Shown in pieces: positions 7,575-16,611 of a DNA stretch of 64,000 bases. The position numbers and the translations under genes were made by a program. Numbering within the stretch: the first letter of the stretch is position 1; each line of letters begins with the position of its first letter. Below the pieces are notes generated by a model that was not told where the DNA came from, did no database searches, and saw nothing but the letters and a program-made list of their open reading frames with translations. The stretch covers positions 3,624,437 through 3,688,436 of the forward strand of contig CP096137.1 of assembly GCA_023213235.1 (NCBI GenBank). Reading direction: 5' to 3'. The DNA comes from Elusimicrobiota bacterium (GTDB taxonomy: Bacteria; Elusimicrobiota; Elusimicrobia; UBA1565; UBA9628).

Positions 7575-9281
7575 TTGCGCCGGACGGGTTATGTTTCTTA
7601 CCTTAGGCCCGTGGACGCGCCCTCCCCGGAACTTCTCGAATTCTTCCTCCCGCTGCATCGCGCGTTCGAGCCCCGCCGCCGCGTCCTCGTCGAGGCGCGC
7701 CGCAGATCCCTGCTTCTCGCGCACGCCGGGCAGGAGCCTGGCTACCTCCCCGCCTCGGAGGCCACGGAAGGCTCCTGGACCGTGACCGTGCCCGCGTGGG
7801 CCGCCGACCAGCGCAACCAGATCACGGGCCCCGCCGACAACGCCAAGCTGCTCGTCGCCATGACGAACACGGCCGATCCCGGCTGCATGCCCGACGGCGA
7901 GGATTCGATCACGACGGACTGGGCGAACGTGCGCGCCGCTCACCGCAACGTGACCGCCGCGATCAAGGGGACCCTCGCTCACGAGGGGAGGACGATCAAG
8001 CCGTCGGCGCAGGTCATGTTCTACCGCCCGCGGGGCCTGCATCTCGATGAGACGAACGTCCTGCCCGGGGAGACGGTCTGCGCCTCCCTGTTCGACCTCG
8101 CCGCGGTCTTCCACGCGACGGCCGCCGAGCGCCGCGCCGCGGCGAAGGACCCGGCGCGCCAGGCCAAGCTTTGCTTCTACATCCCGAAGACCGAGTCGGC
8201 CGAGGAGGCCGCCTGGTTCTCCGAGGTCCTGACCTCGATGGAGGAGGCGATCGGCGTGCCCGCGGGCTCGACGAAGGTCATGTTCCTCATCGAATCCCTG
8301 CCCGCCGCCTACCAGATCGAGGAGATTCTCTTCGCCGCGCGCCGCCACGTCATCGGCCTGAACCTCGGCCGCTGGGACTACATGGCGAGCCTGCTCCACT
8401 TCAAGCTCGCCGATCCGGGCTGGATCCTTCCCGACCGCAACACGATACCTCACGACGTCCCGTTCTTCCAGAATCTGCGCCGCCGCATCGTGGAGTGCTG
8501 CCACCGGCGCGGGGCGCTGGCGATCGGCGGGATGACGGCTCTCTTTCCGGACCGGACCGACGCCGCCGTCAACGCGCGCGCGCAGGAGAAGCTCGCCCAG
8601 GACAAGAAGAACGAGGCCGCCCTCGGCTTCGACGGCGCGTGGACGGGCCACCCCGACCAGCATCAGGGCGCGATCTCGCAGTTCCCCGCGCCCAACCAGC
8701 TCGGCGTCCGCCATCCCGATTTCCGAAAGCCCGACCTCACGCCGTCGCCGATGGGCCTCGGCGCGGTCACCGACGCGGGCACGCGCGACGCGATCCGCAC
8801 CTGCGTGGAGTACCGCTTCGGCGTGCTTTGCGGCCTCGGCGCCCGCATGATCAAGGGCTACGACGCCAAGGGCGCGTTGATCGGCAACTTCATGGAGGAC
8901 CTCGCGACCGACCGCATCTACCGCCTGATGATCGCCCAGAGGGTGCGCCACGGCGTCCACTCCGCGGAGACGGTCGCGCGCTGGTTCGACGAGGAGACGC
9001 GCAGAATTTTGGACGTGAACAAGCCGGAGTCCGCCACGGCGGATAAATACCGACGCGCCAGCGAATGGAGCCAGCAAATGATCAAGGAAGCGACGGCCCC
9101 CTCCCCGAGGGCATCAAGACCTGGAAGTATCCCGCCGCGGAGTTCGCCAAGATGTACGCCCCGCACGAGAAGACCCATCCCTCCGACAAGCTGCGCGCCC
9201 TCCTCAAGGAGAAGTTCGCGAACCGGCTCAAGGACCCCAAGAACTGCTTCCTCCACACCGCCGGCGCCTACGACGCGATGA
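7575..9281 (+). CDS. aceB: Malate synthase A
   Basis: Malate synthase condenses glyoxylate and acetyl-CoA to malate in the glyoxylate shunt. Family landmarks are ATNTADPGCMPDGED-type and WANVRAAHRN segments (near 95-130), VMFLIESLPAAYQIEEIL (near 235), GLNLGRWDY (near 265) and AIGGMTALFP (near 315). The frame opens at TTG 7575. GTG 7611 with a weak AGG is an equally possible start and better matches the family N-terminus. The authentic sequence appears to end near 9100 (SEWSQQMIKEA). The remaining frame to 9281 is out-of-frame read-through of the isocitrate lyase gene, caused by a missing base in the CCCCCTCCCC tract near 9105. A single 887-residue malate synthase-isocitrate lyase fusion is possible. 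Confidence 0.9.
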   Translation: MRRTGYVSYLRPVDAPSPELLEFFLPLHRAFEPRRRVLVEARRRSLLLAHAGQEPGYLPASEATEGSWTVTVPAWAADQRNQITGPADNAKLLVAMTNTADPGCMPDGEDSITTDWANVRAAHRNVTAAIKGTLAHEGRTIKPSAQVMFYRPRGLHLDETNVLPGETVCASLFDLAAVFHATAAERRAAAKDPARQAKLCFYIPKTESAEEAAWFSEVLTSMEEAIGVPAGSTKVMFLIESLPAAYQIEEILFAARRHVIGLNLGRWDYMASLLHFKLADPGWILPDRNTIPHDVPFFQNLRRRIVECCHRRGALAIGGMTALFPDRTDAAVNARAQEKLAQDKKNEAALGFDGAWTGHPDQHQGAISQFPAPNQLGVRHPDFRKPDLTPSPMGLGAVTDAGTRDAIRTCVEYRFGVLCGLGARMIKGYDAKGALIGNFMEDLATDRIYRLMIAQRVRHGVHSAETVARWFDEETRRILDVNKPESATADKYRRASEWSQQMIKEATAPSPRASRPGSIPPRSSPRCTPRTRRPIPPTSCAPSSRRSSRTGSRTPRTASSTPPAPTTR

Positions 9282-10236
9282 CCGCGTCCTTGCTCACCGA
9301 CCTCGGCTTCGAGGCGATCTACGCGTCCGGCTGGCAGCTCGCCGTCGCGCACAACATGTACCCCGACATCGGCATCTACCCGTCGCACATGATGGTCGAC
9401 CTCGCGCGCGAGCTCGTGCGCGGCATCGAGGGCACGCGCGACCGCCACTATTACGACGACGGCGGCAAGGTGCTCAACACTCCCCGATCTTCGCCGACAT
9501 CGAGGCCGGCTTCGGCGGCCCGACCCAGACGTTCACGCTTACGCGTGAACTTATCAGAGCCGGCGTGGGCGGCGTCCACCTCGAGGACCAGGACCCGGCT
9601 GAGCGCACGTGCGGACACATCGTCGCGCACCACGGCGTCAAGCGCGAGAAGGTCCTCGTGCCGACCAACAAGTGGATCGAGAAGCTCATCGCGGTGAAGG
9701 CCGCGGCTCAGGCCTCCGAGACGAACCTGGTCGTGATCGCGCGCACCGACGCCGTCGACGGCGCGGTCCCCGGCGGCCGCGGCGGCAGCGTCCAGCACGC
9801 GATCGACCGCGCGCTCGAGGCCGCCTCGCTCGGCGTCGACGTCATCTGGCCCGAGTTCAACAACACCGACCTCGAGGGCCCGCAGCAGTTCGCCGAGGGG
9901 GTCCACAAGTATTACCCGAACCAGATGCTCGGCTTCAACCTCTCCCCGTCGCTGCACTGGGGCAAGGCCAAGCAGGGCGGCACCTTGATCAGCAACGAGG
10001 CGCTCGGCAAGATGGGCTTCACGCTGCAGTTCTCCACCTTGCTGGCCTTCCGCACGGTCGGCATGTCCCTCGAGAACTCGCTGCGCGGCTTCCGCGAGCG
10101 CGGCATCGACGCGTTGGCGGACCTTCAGCTCACCGAGATCTCCCAGCTCAACGGCGAGCCCAAGACCCGCATGCACCAGAAGTTCGCCGGCACCAACCGC
10201 TGGCTCACCCTCGAGAAGGTCTCGAAGGGCGCCTAA
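9065..10236 (+). CDS. aceA: Isocitrate lyase (one frame break)
   Basis: Isocitrate lyase splits isocitrate to glyoxylate and succinate, pairing with malate synthase just upstream. About 390 residues after repair. The N-terminal part (TAGAYDAMTASLL, FEAIYASGWQLAVAHNM) is in one frame to about 9480. A missing C in a CCCC run then moves it to the frame carrying FADIEAGFGG, VHLEDQD, the catalytic-cysteine motif ERTCGH, VVIARTDA and GFNLSPS. The ATG at 9065 lies inside the malate synthase frame and lacks a ribosome site. Either translation is coupled, or the two are fused and the boundary is hidden by another missing base. It ends before a strong hairpin. Confidence 0.9.
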
Positions 10237-10243
10237 CGGAAGT

Positions 10244-10354
10244 GCCAGGCACGTACATTCGGTAAATTCTCAAAGAAAGAAGAAGCCCCGGCTCATGCGA
10301 GCCGGGGCTTCTGTTTTGGTCTGAGAGAGAATTTACTGAATGTACGTGCCTGGC
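10244..10354. repeat. Nested inverted repeat (28-bp arms) enclosing a terminator; MITE/REP-like
   Basis: Arms 10244-10271 and 10327-10354 are reverse complements at 27 of 28 positions. Each arm carries the palindromic GCCAGGC core followed by ACGTACATTC. They enclose a second, independent 14-bp hairpin. The whole element fits exactly between the isocitrate lyase stop and the stop of the opposing gene. The arms are longer and AT-richer than a terminator needs. TGCCAGGCA-type ends recall REP sequences mobilised by Y1 (RAYT) transposases, but none is in this window and no second copy was seen. Confidence 0.75.
10281..10316. terminator. Bidirectional intrinsic terminator
   Basis: A perfect 14-bp stem (AGAAGCCCCGGCTC with its complement) has an ATGC loop. 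GTTTTGG follows on the plus strand and a T-rich tract on the minus strand. It ends both aceA and the convergent gene at 10356-11120. Confidence 0.9.
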
Positions 10355-10355
10355 C

Positions 10356-11120
10356 CTAATTTTCGGTGTGGGCGTCGCGCAGGGAGAGGACGATGTCGCG
10401 CCAGACGTCGTCTTCCTGGCCGGCCATGAAGAAGTACATGTGGTCCTGGCCGAGGACGAAGGCCTCGGCGCGGGGGAAGGGGGAGAGCACGGTCACCGAG
10501 ACGCCGGGCAAAGTCGCGACCTGCATGTTCTTCATCGAGAACTTTTCGCCGGCGTTCTTGTACTTGCCCGCGGCCAAACGCGAGAGGTTGGCCACGCCCG
10601 TGGGGTTGTTCGGGAACTGGGTCGGCATCACCTCCAGCTTGACGATGCCGAGCTGGCCGAAGAGGCCCTCGTTGAGGAAGTTCGTGGGGTCGGTCCCCTT
10701 CTTGCAGAAGTAGACGATCTGATGCTGTTTGCCCGAGTCCTTGAAGTCGGAGATACCCACGTAGTCTTTGGGCAGGCGCACGATCCAGCCGGCGTGGCCG
10801 ATGAAGCCGGACTCGCCGGAGGGGTTCTCCGTGTTGCCTTCGGTGGTCGGCGCCGCCGGCTTCTGTCCGAGGGCGAACAGGCCCACGGAGACGATGATCG
10901 CCACGCCGACGCAGAGGAACGCGATCGCGGCGGTGCTGGCTTTGCCCTTGGGCTTCGAGAGCGTCTTCGAGACGGTCGTCGGCGCGCGCAGCGCCTGGGC
11001 CAGCGACTCGTTGAAGTCGACGTCGGAAATCCCTTCCTCGGCGAGCTGCTTGCGCAGGATGTCCACGGGGAAGCTCTTCAGGTTCTCGCGCAGGTATTCG
11101 ACGACGTCGGGCCGCAGCAT
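10356..11120 (-). CDS. Hypothetical single-pass membrane protein
   Basis: 254 residues from ATG 11120, chosen because it overlaps the rfbA stop (TGATG). Residues 1-50 form a small helical domain (LRENLKSFPVDILRKQLAEEGI, DVDFNESLAQAL). A lysine-rich linker and one transmembrane segment (about 65-85, AAIAFLCVGVAIIVSVGLFAL) come next. An extracytoplasmic domain with WIVRLPKDY, VYFCKKG and YFFMAGQEDD follows. No family is recognised beyond this layout. It is co-transcribed with rfbA and ends at the nested inverted repeat. Confidence 0.7.
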   Translation of the reverse strand: MLRPDVVEYLRENLKSFPVDILRKQLAEEGISDVDFNESLAQALRAPTTVSKTLSKPKGKASTAAIAFLCVGVAIIVSVGLFALGQKPAAPTTEGNTENPSGESGFIGHAGWIVRLPKDYVGISDFKDSGKQHQIVYFCKKGTDPTNFLNEGLFGQLGIVKLEVMPTQFPNNPTGVANLSRLAAGKYKNAGEKFSMKNMQVATLPGVSVTVLSPFPRAEAFVLGQDHMYFFMAGQEDDVWRDIVLSLRDAHTEN

Positions 11121-12004
11121 CAGCCGTGGCCCTCGGCGACGCGCAGCAGGTAGCGCCCGTACTCGTTCTTGCGCATCGGCTCGGCCAGCGCGCGCAGGTC
11201 CTTGGCCGTGATCCAGCCCGCGTTGAAGGCGATTTCCTCGAGGCACGCGACCTTCAAGGCCTGCCGTTCCTCGATGACCTGGATGAAGGTCGAGGCCTGC
11301 AGGAGCGCCTCATGGGTGCCCGTGTCGAGCCAGGCGATGCCGCGGCCCATCTTCTGGACGTGGAGCTTGCCCTTCGCGAGATAGGCCTTGTTGACGTCGG
11401 TGATTTCGAGCTCGCCGCGCGGCGAGGGCTTGAGCTTGGCCGCGACGTCGAGCACCGAGTTGTCGTAGAAGTACAGGCCGGTGACCGCGTAGTTCGACTT
11501 CGGGTGGACGGGCTTCTCGGCGAGCGAGACGGCGCGGCCTTTCGCGTCGAACTCGACGACGCCGTAGCGCTCCGGGTCCTTCACGTGATAGGCGAAGACG
11601 GTGGCGCCGGACTTCTGCTTGGCGGCGGAGCGCAGGTGCTCCGGCAGGCCGTGCCCGTAGAAGATGTTGTCGCCGAGCACGAGCGCCGCGCGGTCGGAGC
11701 CGACGAAGTCTCGGCCGATGATGAACGCTTGGGCCAGGCCCTCGGGCTTGGGCTGGACCGCGTAGGAGATGTTCAGGCCGCACCACGAGCCGTCGCCGAG
11801 CAGGCGCACGAACGCGGGGCGGTCCTCGGGGGTCGTGATGATCAGGATGTCGCGTATGCCCGCGAGCATCAAGGTGGAAAGCGGGTAGTAGATCATCGGC
11901 TTGTCGTGGACGGGGACAAGCTGCTTGCTGACGGCGCGCGTGACCGGGTACAGGCGCGTGCCCGAGCCTCCGGCCAGGATGATGCCCTTGATCTTGTCGG
12001 CCAT
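11120..12004 (-). CDS. rfbA: Glucose-1-phosphate thymidylyltransferase
   Basis: 294 residues, full family length. Makes dTDP-glucose from dTTP and glucose-1-phosphate, the first step of dTDP-rhamnose and related sugar synthesis. The nucleotide-binding signature [11 protein letters not shown] (residues 12-22) is followed by [26 protein letters not shown] (near 110), [19 protein letters not shown] (near 165) and [14 protein letters not shown] (near 225) are all present. The start ATG 12004 has an AGGAAG site. rfbB, rfbC and rfbD are not in the window. It lies just after tRNA-Met on the same strand. Confidence 0.96.
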   Translation of the reverse strand: MADKIKGIILAGGSGTRLYPVTRAVSKQLVPVHDKPMIYYPLSTLMLAGIRDILIITTPEDRPAFVRLLGDGSWCGLNISYAVQPKPEGLAQAFIIGRDFVGSDRAALVLGDNIFYGHGLPEHLRSAAKQKSGATVFAYHVKDPERYGVVEFDAKGRAVSLAEKPVHPKSNYAVTGLYFYDNSVLDVAAKLKPSPRGELEITDVNKAYLAKGKLHVQKMGRGIAWLDTGTHEALLQASTFIQVIEERQALKVACLEEIAFNAGWITAKDLRALAEPMRKNEYGRYLLRVAEGHG

Positions 12005-12023
12005 GTCGTTCTTCCTGAAAGGA

Positions 12024-12097
12024 TGCCCCCGCCTGGACTCGAACCAGGGACCAACCCGTTATGAGCAGGCTGCTCTAACCAACTGAGCTACGGGGGC
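12024..12097 (-). tRNA. tRNA-Met (CAU)
   Basis: A 74-base cloverleaf on the minus strand: 7-bp acceptor GCCCCCG/CGGGGGC, D-arm GCTC..GAGC, anticodon loop CTCATAA (anticodon CAU), T-arm CCTGG-TTCGAGT-CCAGG, discriminator A. CCA is not encoded. The acceptor pairs fully at position 1-72, arguing for elongator Met (or a lysidine-modified Ile tRNA) over initiator. It is 12 bases from the upstream gene and 19 from rfbA. Confidence 0.95.
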
Positions 12098-12109
12098 GTA
12101 GCGGTGATT

Positions 12110-13384
12110 TTAGCCTTTTCGGCGCAGAATCAGGACGCCCAACCCGAGGGCGGCGACGGCGCCGCCGACGATGAGCGGCAAAGGGTTTCCGCCCTCGCCG
12201 GTCTGGGGGTCGCGGCCCGGCAGGGCGATCGCGCGCACGCCGTCGAAGAGCTTCTGGGCGGCCGTCACCGCCTGCGCGACGGGCGTCGCGGCGGCGCCGG
12301 AGGAGGCGGCGGCGGCCTTCTCCTCCTCCCGCTTCTTCTTCTCCTCGGGCGTCCCGGGGTCGTCGCTGAGCGCCTCGGCCGCCTCGACGGCCTTGTCCCG
12401 CGCCAGCGCCGAGCGCGACGCCGAGAGGCTCATGTTCCCGTCGCCTTGCGCCGCGCTGCCGTCGAGCTCCTTCTGAAGGGCGCTCCACATCGAGTCGAGG
12501 TCCTCGGGCGCGACGTAGTCGCCCTTCTTGTAGGGTTTCTCGACGCTGTCGTTGCAGCCGGAGGACAGCTTGTCGCAGCTGGCCGTGTGGACGAAATCGC
12601 GGTCGTTCTCCGTGGTGCCGACGTCCTTGAAGACGGGGTCGCCCTCCTTGCGGTCCTTGTAGCCGCGCTTGAGGTCGGCGTAGCGCTCGGGGCTGACCGC
12701 GCTGAAGAAGTCGGGCCGGCGGCCGAGGGCCCCGGGCATCGAGCCGATCTCGCGCTGGAGCCGCGCGTAGTCGTCGGCCGAGGCCGGAGAGCCGTCGGCG
12801 CGCACGATCGAGCGCCCGTCGGCCGAGAGCTTGAGGCCCGCGGCGGAGAACGCCGGCGCGTAGCCGGAGCGGGCGGCCAGCACGAAGTCCGAGGCGGCGC
12901 TCGGCTTACCGGGATCGCCGCTGGGCTTGGGCGAGCCCGCGCCCGGCGTCCCGGCGGCGCCGCCGGAAAGGAACTGCGAGGCCGAGGCCTTCGTGCCCGG
13001 CTCGCTCTTCGTCGCGCCGCCGGCCTTGCCCGCCTCCGCGCCGGGGATCGAGCCGGGCATCGCGCCGGCGTCGGCGGAGGGAAGCATGCCCTTCATCGCG
13101 GCGGCCGCGCCGGCCGCGGCGCGCGAGGCGGACTGGCCGCGCTCGGCGGAAGCCTCCGCGTCGGCGGCGTCCTGCTCTTCGTCGACGGCGACCTCGCCGG
13201 TCGCGGTCTTCTCGCCGCGGCGGGCGCGCCGGTCGGCGCGGCGCGCGCGGCGGCGTTCCTTGCCGCTGACCGTGCCGTCGTGGTCGACGTCGCGCGGGTC
13301 CTCGGCCGTCTGCGGCGGCGGCGGGTCCTCCGCACGCACGACTGGCGGCCCGGAGAGAAGCAGGGCCGCCAGTAGAATCAACAA
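12110..13384 (-). CDS. Secreted protein with LPXTG-like C-terminal anchor
   Basis: 424 residues from TTG 13384, chosen for the GGAG site 6 bases upstream and the signal peptide (LLILLAALLLSGPPVVRA) that follows. An EF-hand-like DVDHDGTVSGKE lies near residue 35, within a charged region. A long Ala/Gly/Pro-rich middle comes next, then a domain with DYARLQREIGSMPG, FFSAVSPERYADLKRGY and a Cys pair (ASCDKLSSGC). The last 30 residues mimic a sortase signal: DPQTGEGG, hydrophobic LPLIVGGAVAALGLGVLIL, then RRKG. No sortase gene is visible here. It follows the OmpA-like gene by 10 bases, so the two are co-transcribed. Confidence 0.7.
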   Translation of the reverse strand: MLILLAALLLSGPPVVRAEDPPPPQTAEDPRDVDHDGTVSGKERRRARRADRRARRGEKTATGEVAVDEEQDAADAEASAERGQSASRAAAGAAAAMKGMLPSADAGAMPGSIPGAEAGKAGGATKSEPGTKASASQFLSGGAAGTPGAGSPKPSGDPGKPSAASDFVLAARSGYAPAFSAAGLKLSADGRSIVRADGSPASADDYARLQREIGSMPGALGRRPDFFSAVSPERYADLKRGYKDRKEGDPVFKDVGTTENDRDFVHTASCDKLSSGCNDSVEKPYKKGDYVAPEDLDSMWSALQKELDGSAAQGDGNMSLSASRSALARDKAVEAAEALSDDPGTPEEKKKREEEKAAAASSGAAATPVAQAVTAAQKLFDGVRAIALPGRDPQTGEGGNPLPLIVGGAVAALGLGVLILRRKG

Positions 13385-13394
13385 ACCCGGCTCC

Positions 13395-14489
13395 TTAGGC
13401 GCGCCGCTTTTTGTTCCACTTCGGGCAGCGGACGGCGCGCTTGGCCATGCGCTTCTCCTTGTTGCCGAAGGGCCAGCGGATGCGGATGGGGGGATCCGGA
13501 TGGGAGGGATCTTGATCTGCGGCTTTTGCTTATAGCTGACGTAGGCCGATACGACGTGCGCCTCGCCCGGCGTGTTGACGCCCGGGTTGGTGCTCTTCGT
13601 CTCGAACATCGCGTCGAAGGTCAACTGGACGTATTTGAACTCGTCGTAGAACGCGGCGAGCTCCGCCTTTTCCTCGGCGGTGGCGGTGGCGTATTTCGCC
13701 GCGATCTTCACGGCCTCTTCCGGAGGCGCGCAGCAGCCCTTCGGATTGAACTTCGGGTCGTCGTCCTTCGGGGACGGGAACGGGCTCGACGGGCCGGACG
13801 TGCCGTTCTTGTTCGAGCCCTCGAAGTCGAGCGTGACCTGCTCCTCCTCGTCGAGCGTGTAGCCCTTCGTCTTGAGATAGTCGAGCGCGTAGCGCGCCGC
13901 GGCCTGGGCGCGTTCCCGCGAGAGATCGAGATGGGTCATCTTGGCGGCCTTGCCGGTGTTGCGCAGAGTGCTCGCGGAGGACTCGACGTGCATGGACACG
14001 AGCTTGCCCCCGTCTTTTTGAGCATGTCGACGATGCTGTCGACGTTCTGCTTGAGCTGCGCGGCCTCGGCCGAGCCTTCGTCGACGGTCCACTCGTTGTC
14101 CTTGAACAGGCGGCCGAAGGAGGGGGTGTCGATGCTCTTGGTCTCGATCGTGCTCGGGCCGGGGGGATATTGACGGCCGCCTTGTCCTGCTCGGCGACGA
14201 CGACGTGGTCCTTGTTGGCGCGCTTCTTGAGCTCTTGGACGTCGGTTCCCTTGAGATTGGTGATAGTGGCGCCGATCGCCCTGCGGCGATGCCCGTGGAT
14301 TTCGCGGGCGATGAAGATGATCACGGCCTGCTTCTCGTCGTCGGGCAGGGCCCTGAAGTCCTTGTCCTGGGCGGCGAGCTTTTCGGCTTTCGCCTTATCC
14401 TTGTCGGTGAAATCCTGGGCCAGAGCGGGCCCGGATTGGAGGGCGAGGCAGGCGGCGAGGAGGACTCTCAGGAGGGGTTTGGGGTTCAT
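13395..14489 (-). CDS. Exported OmpA-like domain protein (three frame breaks)
   Basis: About 365 residues after restoring one base at each of three homopolymer tracts (near 14165, 14020 and 13485). Signal peptide at residues 1-24 (LLRVLLAACLALQSGPALAQ). A charged helical region with FRALPDDEKQAVIIFIAREI follows. The central part has an OmpA-like peptidoglycan-binding look: SMHVESSAST, then LDLSRERAQAAARYALDYLKTKG. A Pro-rich IRIPP stretch and a basic C-terminal tail end the protein (RCPKWNKKRRA). The start ATG 14489 is 6 bases after a good promoter. OmpA assignment is tentative because the conserved D and R positions are only partly visible. Confidence 0.6.
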
Positions 14490-14495
14490 AAATGG

Positions 14496-14524
14496 AGTAT
14501 GGACCCCCAACTTCGCGCCGTCAA
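14496..14524 (-). promoter_or_regulatory. Sigma70-type promoter, leaderless
   Basis: Minus strand: -35 TTGACG (14524-14519), 17-base spacer, -10 CATACT (14501-14496), then 6 bases to ATG 14489. The predicted start of transcription coincides with the start codon. Confidence 0.75.
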
Positions 14525-14549
14525 GCCCCCGGAGTTAACCTAGGTTAAG

Positions 14550-16580
14550 TCAGCTCTTCCCGGGCTTGAGGCCGATGCTCTCGAGGAACGCGTCCTCGCC
14601 GGGCTCGCGGCCGAGGAAGGCCTTGAGCGATTCCATCTCGTCGCGGGAGGACCCCTTCTCCAGGATCTCGACGCGGTAGCGGCGGCCGAGGGCGGGGTTG
14701 AGGACGCCCTCCGCCTTGAACTTCGAGAACATGTCCTCGGCGTAGACCTTGGACCACATGTAGCCGTAGTAGCCGGCGTCGTAGCCCATGAGGTGGCCGA
14801 AGCTCGCCTCCGGGTGCGTGCCCTCGGAGACCGGGATCATCGAGACGTCCTTGGCCAGGCGCGCGTACTCGGCCGTCGTGTCGGAGGGCGGCTTGCCGTG
14901 ATAGGACTGGTCCACCGACCCGAACAGCAGCTGGCGCAGGTGGATGAGGCCGGAGTTCACGTTCTTGGCCGCGAGCATGCGCCCGAGAAGCTCCTTGGGC
15001 AGCTTCTTCGAGCGGTCCTGGTAGTGGCCCGACAGCGACTGCAGGACGTCGGCCTCCCAGACCCAGTTCTCGAGCATCTGCGACGGCGCCTCGACGAAGT
15101 CCCGCGCCGTCGCCGAGCCCGCGAAGCGGCCGTAGCGGGCCTTCGTCAGGGTCTGGTGCATGATGTGGCCGAACTCGTGGAAGAAGGTCTCGACTTCGTC
15201 GTGCGTGAGCAAAGACGGGCGATCCTTGGTGGGCTTGTTGAAATTGGCGACCATCGCCGAGACGGGCTTCTGGTAGCGGCCGTCGAGGAGCGCGCGCCCG
15301 CCGATCAGCGAGAACGCCGCCGCGTGCTTGTACTTGCCCTCGCGCGGGAACAGGTCCATGTAGAAGTACGAGATCGGCTCGCCGCCCGAGGCGTCGGTGA
15401 CCTCGTAGAGCTTCACGTCGGGATGCCAGAGCGCGGCGTCCTCGATGCGGCGGAACTTGAGGCCGAGGAGCTTCTGGTACACGGAGAGCATCTGCTCGGC
15501 GACGAGGTCGGCGGGGAAGTACTCCTTGATCTTCTGGCTGTCGATCGAGTACTTCGCCTTCTTGAGCTGGTTGTCGTAGAAGCGCCAGTCCCAGGCGCGG
15601 AAGGTCGAATCGGCGCCCTCGCCCTCGAAGACCTTCTTCAGGTGGTTGAGCGTCGCGAGCTCCGCGCCGCCGAGGACCTTGAGCTTGCCGCGCAGGCGCG
15701 CGATGAAGGCGGCGACGGTCTTCGGGTCCTTGGCCATGCGGTCCTCGAGGACGAAGGCCGCGTGCGTCGGGTAGCCGAGCAGGCGCGCGGCCTTCAGGCG
15801 CAGATCGAGGACGTCCTTGAGGATCGGGCGGTTCGGCACGGACGCGCGGTTGTTGAACTTGCCCTCGAGGAGGCGGCGCCCCTCGGGATTCTGCGAGTTC
15901 TCCATGAACGGGAAATAGTCCGGGTAGTCGAGGCCGACCTTGTACTTGCCGTCGACGCGCTCGAGGCGCCCGACGAAGTCGTCGGGCAGTCCGAGCAGCT
16001 CCTCGGCGGAGAAAAGGGCGTAGTCCTTGTGCTCGTTGATGTTCCGCCCGAAGGACGCCTCGAGCTCGACGAGCTTCTTGCGCAGGGCCGTGACCTCGTC
16101 GCGCTTCTCCTTGGGAAGCTCGAGGCCGGAGCGCTTGAAGTCGAGCAGCTGCTTGTCGAGCAGGCGCTTGGACTCGCCCGCGAGCGCCTCGCCCTTCGCG
16201 GCGTAATCCTTCAGGGCGCGGTAGAGGTCCTCGCGCGCGAACATCTCGACGGAGAACTGGCCGAGCAAAGTCTCGCACTCGTTGCCCGCGTCGCGCACGG
16301 ACGAGGAGATCGAGACGTACTTGAGGAAGGTGTCGGCGGCCGTCGCGTCGGAGAGCTCCGCGCCGACGCGGTCGAGGGCCCAGGGCGTGTTGTCGAACGT
16401 GCGCGCCGACGCCGGCAGGCGGGCGATCTGCTCGAGCGCGGACTCGGCGCGCTTCTTGGCCGCGCGGCAGTCCTCGAGCAGTTCCTTCGGCTCCGGCTCG
16501 TAGCGCAAGGTCGGCGCCGGCGTGAACGGCGCGGCGGCGGCGGAGAGCGGCAGAAGGGCGAGCAGGAGGAGCTGTTTCAT
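14550..16580 (-). CDS. M3 family metallopeptidase (oligopeptidase), exported
   Basis: 676 residues, normal for thimet-oligopeptidase/Dcp relatives. An N-terminal signal peptide (residues 1-16, LLLLALLPLSAAA) indicates export, unlike cytosolic PrlC. The zinc motif HEFGHIMH lies near residue 460, with the downstream third ligand in the FVEAPSQMLENW helix (Glu). Later typical segments are HLMGYDAGYYGYMWS (near 600), involved in substrate binding. It should cleave short peptides in the periplasm. A TAGTAT box lies 10 bases before ATG 16580. It follows the 16612-17424 gene by 31 bases and could be read through from the M14 gene. Confidence 0.93.
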   Translation of the reverse strand: MKQLLLLALLPLSAAAAPFTPAPTLRYEPEPKELLEDCRAAKKRAESALEQIARLPASARTFDNTPWALDRVGAELSDATAADTFLKYVSISSSVRDAGNECETLLGQFSVEMFAREDLYRALKDYAAKGEALAGESKRLLDKQLLDFKRSGLELPKEKRDEVTALRKKLVELEASFGRNINEHKDYALFSAEELLGLPDDFVGRLERVDGKYKVGLDYPDYFPFMENSQNPEGRRLLEGKFNNRASVPNRPILKDVLDLRLKAARLLGYPTHAAFVLEDRMAKDPKTVAAFIARLRGKLKVLGGAELATLNHLKKVFEGEGADSTFRAWDWRFYDNQLKKAKYSIDSQKIKEYFPADLVAEQMLSVYQKLLGLKFRRIEDAALWHPDVKLYEVTDASGGEPISYFYMDLFPREGKYKHAAAFSLIGGRALLDGRYQKPVSAMVANFNKPTKDRPSLLTHDEVETFFHEFGHIMHQTLTKARYGRFAGSATARDFVEAPSQMLENWVWEADVLQSLSGHYQDRSKKLPKELLGRMLAAKNVNSGLIHLRQLLFGSVDQSYHGKPPSDTTAEYARLAKDVSMIPVSEGTHPEASFGHLMGYDAGYYGYMWSKVYAEDMFSKFKAEGVLNPALGRRYRVEILEKGSSRDEMESLKAFLGREPGEDAFLESIGLKPGKS

Positions 16581-16611
16581 ATCGGTGATGATACTAAACG
16601 GCGCGAGGCGG

